Source of the DNA: Eggerthellaceae bacterium UBA5808
Lineage (GTDB): Bacteria > Actinomycetota > Coriobacteriia > Coriobacteriales > Eggerthellaceae
DNA: 6,731 nucleotides
Direction: 5' to 3'
NCBI GenBank assembly: GCA_002417975.1
Contig: DIDE01000039.1
Coordinates: 1 to 6,731 of the forward strand
The translations under genes were made by a program, and so were the position numbers. The notes under the pieces were generated by a model. The model was given only the letters and a program-made list of their open reading frames with translations. It was not told the origin of the DNA and ran no database searches. Shown piece after piece: positions 6,205 through 6,731 of the stretch; the stretch's first letter is position 1, and each line of letters opens with the position of its first letter.

Positions 6205-6731
6205 ATGACGATCGGCATTAGTATCATTGTTACGTTTTTGCTTGTTCTCGCAAACGGCTACTTTTCCGCGGCGGAGATGGCACTCGTCAATGCGCGCCGA
6301 ACTAAGCTCCAAGCGGATGCAGATGAGGGAGACAAGCGCGCGCTTCGAGCGCTGCAAGTGCAGTCAAACTCTGATGATCTGCTTGCGACTATTCAAGTAT
6401 TTATCACGCTTTTAGGTTTCTTTGCATCTGCTGCTGCTGCGACAACACTCTCCGATCCTTTGGCGGGGTGGATTAAGAGTTTTGATATCGCATGGCTGAG
6501 TGCCATTGCACCAGGTCTTTCGACTGTCCTGATTACCCTTGCAGTGTCATACGTAAGCATCGTTTTAGGAGAGTTGCTCCCGAAGCGTATGGCGCTTGCT
6601 GAGCCTGAAAAGATGAGCAAGTCTCTGTGCTCTTCGATTGCTGTATTTCAACGTATCGCTGCACCACTTGTACGCATGACGTCGGCTTCTTCGTCTGGTC
6701 TGGCTCGTTTGCTCCATGTTCATGACGTTGG
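6205..6731 (+). CDS. CNNM/CorC (HlyC/CorC, DUF21) family membrane protein, 3' truncated
   Basis: The frame is open from ATG 6205 to the window edge, 175 codons plus two bases. The visible part is the N-terminal transmembrane CNNM (DUF21) domain. A first helix of about 18 residues leads into ANGYFSAAEMALVNARRTKL (residues 16-35), a family hallmark. A stretch reading IQVFITLLGFFASAAAA (about 61-77) corresponds to the usual QIGITLLG segment. A further hydrophobic stretch near 103-120 ends in GELLPKRMAL, the conserved GE-x-x-PK motif. Complete members run to about 400-450 residues, with a CBS-domain pair and a CorC-type C-terminal domain, all beyond the window. The family includes magnesium transporters and efflux proteins; many are labelled 'hemolysin' without direct evidence. 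It follows trhA by 41 bases and is probably cotranscribed. Substrate cannot be told from this fragment. Confidence 0.93.
   Translation, partial: MTIGISIIVTFLLVLANGYFSAAEMALVNARRTKLQADADEGDKRALRALQVQSNSDDLLATIQVFITLLGFFASAAAATTLSDPLAGWIKSFDIAWLSAIAPGLSTVLITLAVSYVSIVLGELLPKRMALAEPEKMSKSLCSSIAVFQRIAAPLVRMTSASSSGLARLLHVHDV

Overview
The window carries six genes, all on the + strand, and two of them are cut by the window edges. The organism is probably an anaerobic or fermentative bacterium with a [NiFe] hydrogenase. The form of the glucose-6-phosphate isomerase (the C-terminal half of the transaldolase/isomerase fusion type), a roughly even base composition judged by eye, and the leaderless-looking start of one gene suggest Actinomycetota, perhaps a moderate-GC member of the Coriobacteriia. 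That placement is inference and no marker gene in the window proves it.

Layout: (1) 2-1084, the 3' part of a transaldolase/glucose-6-phosphate isomerase gene (sugar phosphate metabolism). (2) 1081-3702, hypF, whose ATG overlaps the previous stop codon (ATGA). (3) A 185-base gap with a candidate promoter and a strong hairpin just ahead of hypC. (4) 3888-4127, hypC. (5) 4191-5270, hypD. (6) A 122-base gap with a candidate promoter. (7) 5393-6163, a hemolysin III / TrhA (PAQR superfamily) seven-helix membrane protein. (8) A 41-base gap filled mostly by an interrupted hairpin and a ribosome binding site. (9) 6205 to the window end, the start of a CNNM/CorC (DUF21) family membrane protein.

HypF, HypC and HypD act together in making the Fe(CN)2CO group of [NiFe] hydrogenases. 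HypF activates carbamoyl phosphate and passes the carbamoyl group to HypE, which dehydrates it to a thiocyanate. The HypC-HypD complex carries the iron that receives the cyanide. The partner hypE, the nickel genes hypA and hypB, and the hydrogenase subunits are not in this window and must lie elsewhere if the pathway is complete. The last two genes are membrane proteins with no demonstrated link to hydrogenase. Both belong to families often labelled 'hemolysin' from historical naming.

I see no mobile element, CRISPR array, tRNA or rRNA. Nothing here is clearly a new system. The points most worth a second look are the overlap of a sugar isomerase gene with hypF, two polar insertions in HypF, the hairpin that must lie inside any hypC transcript starting upstream of it, and the structured hypF-hypC and trhA-CNNM gaps.
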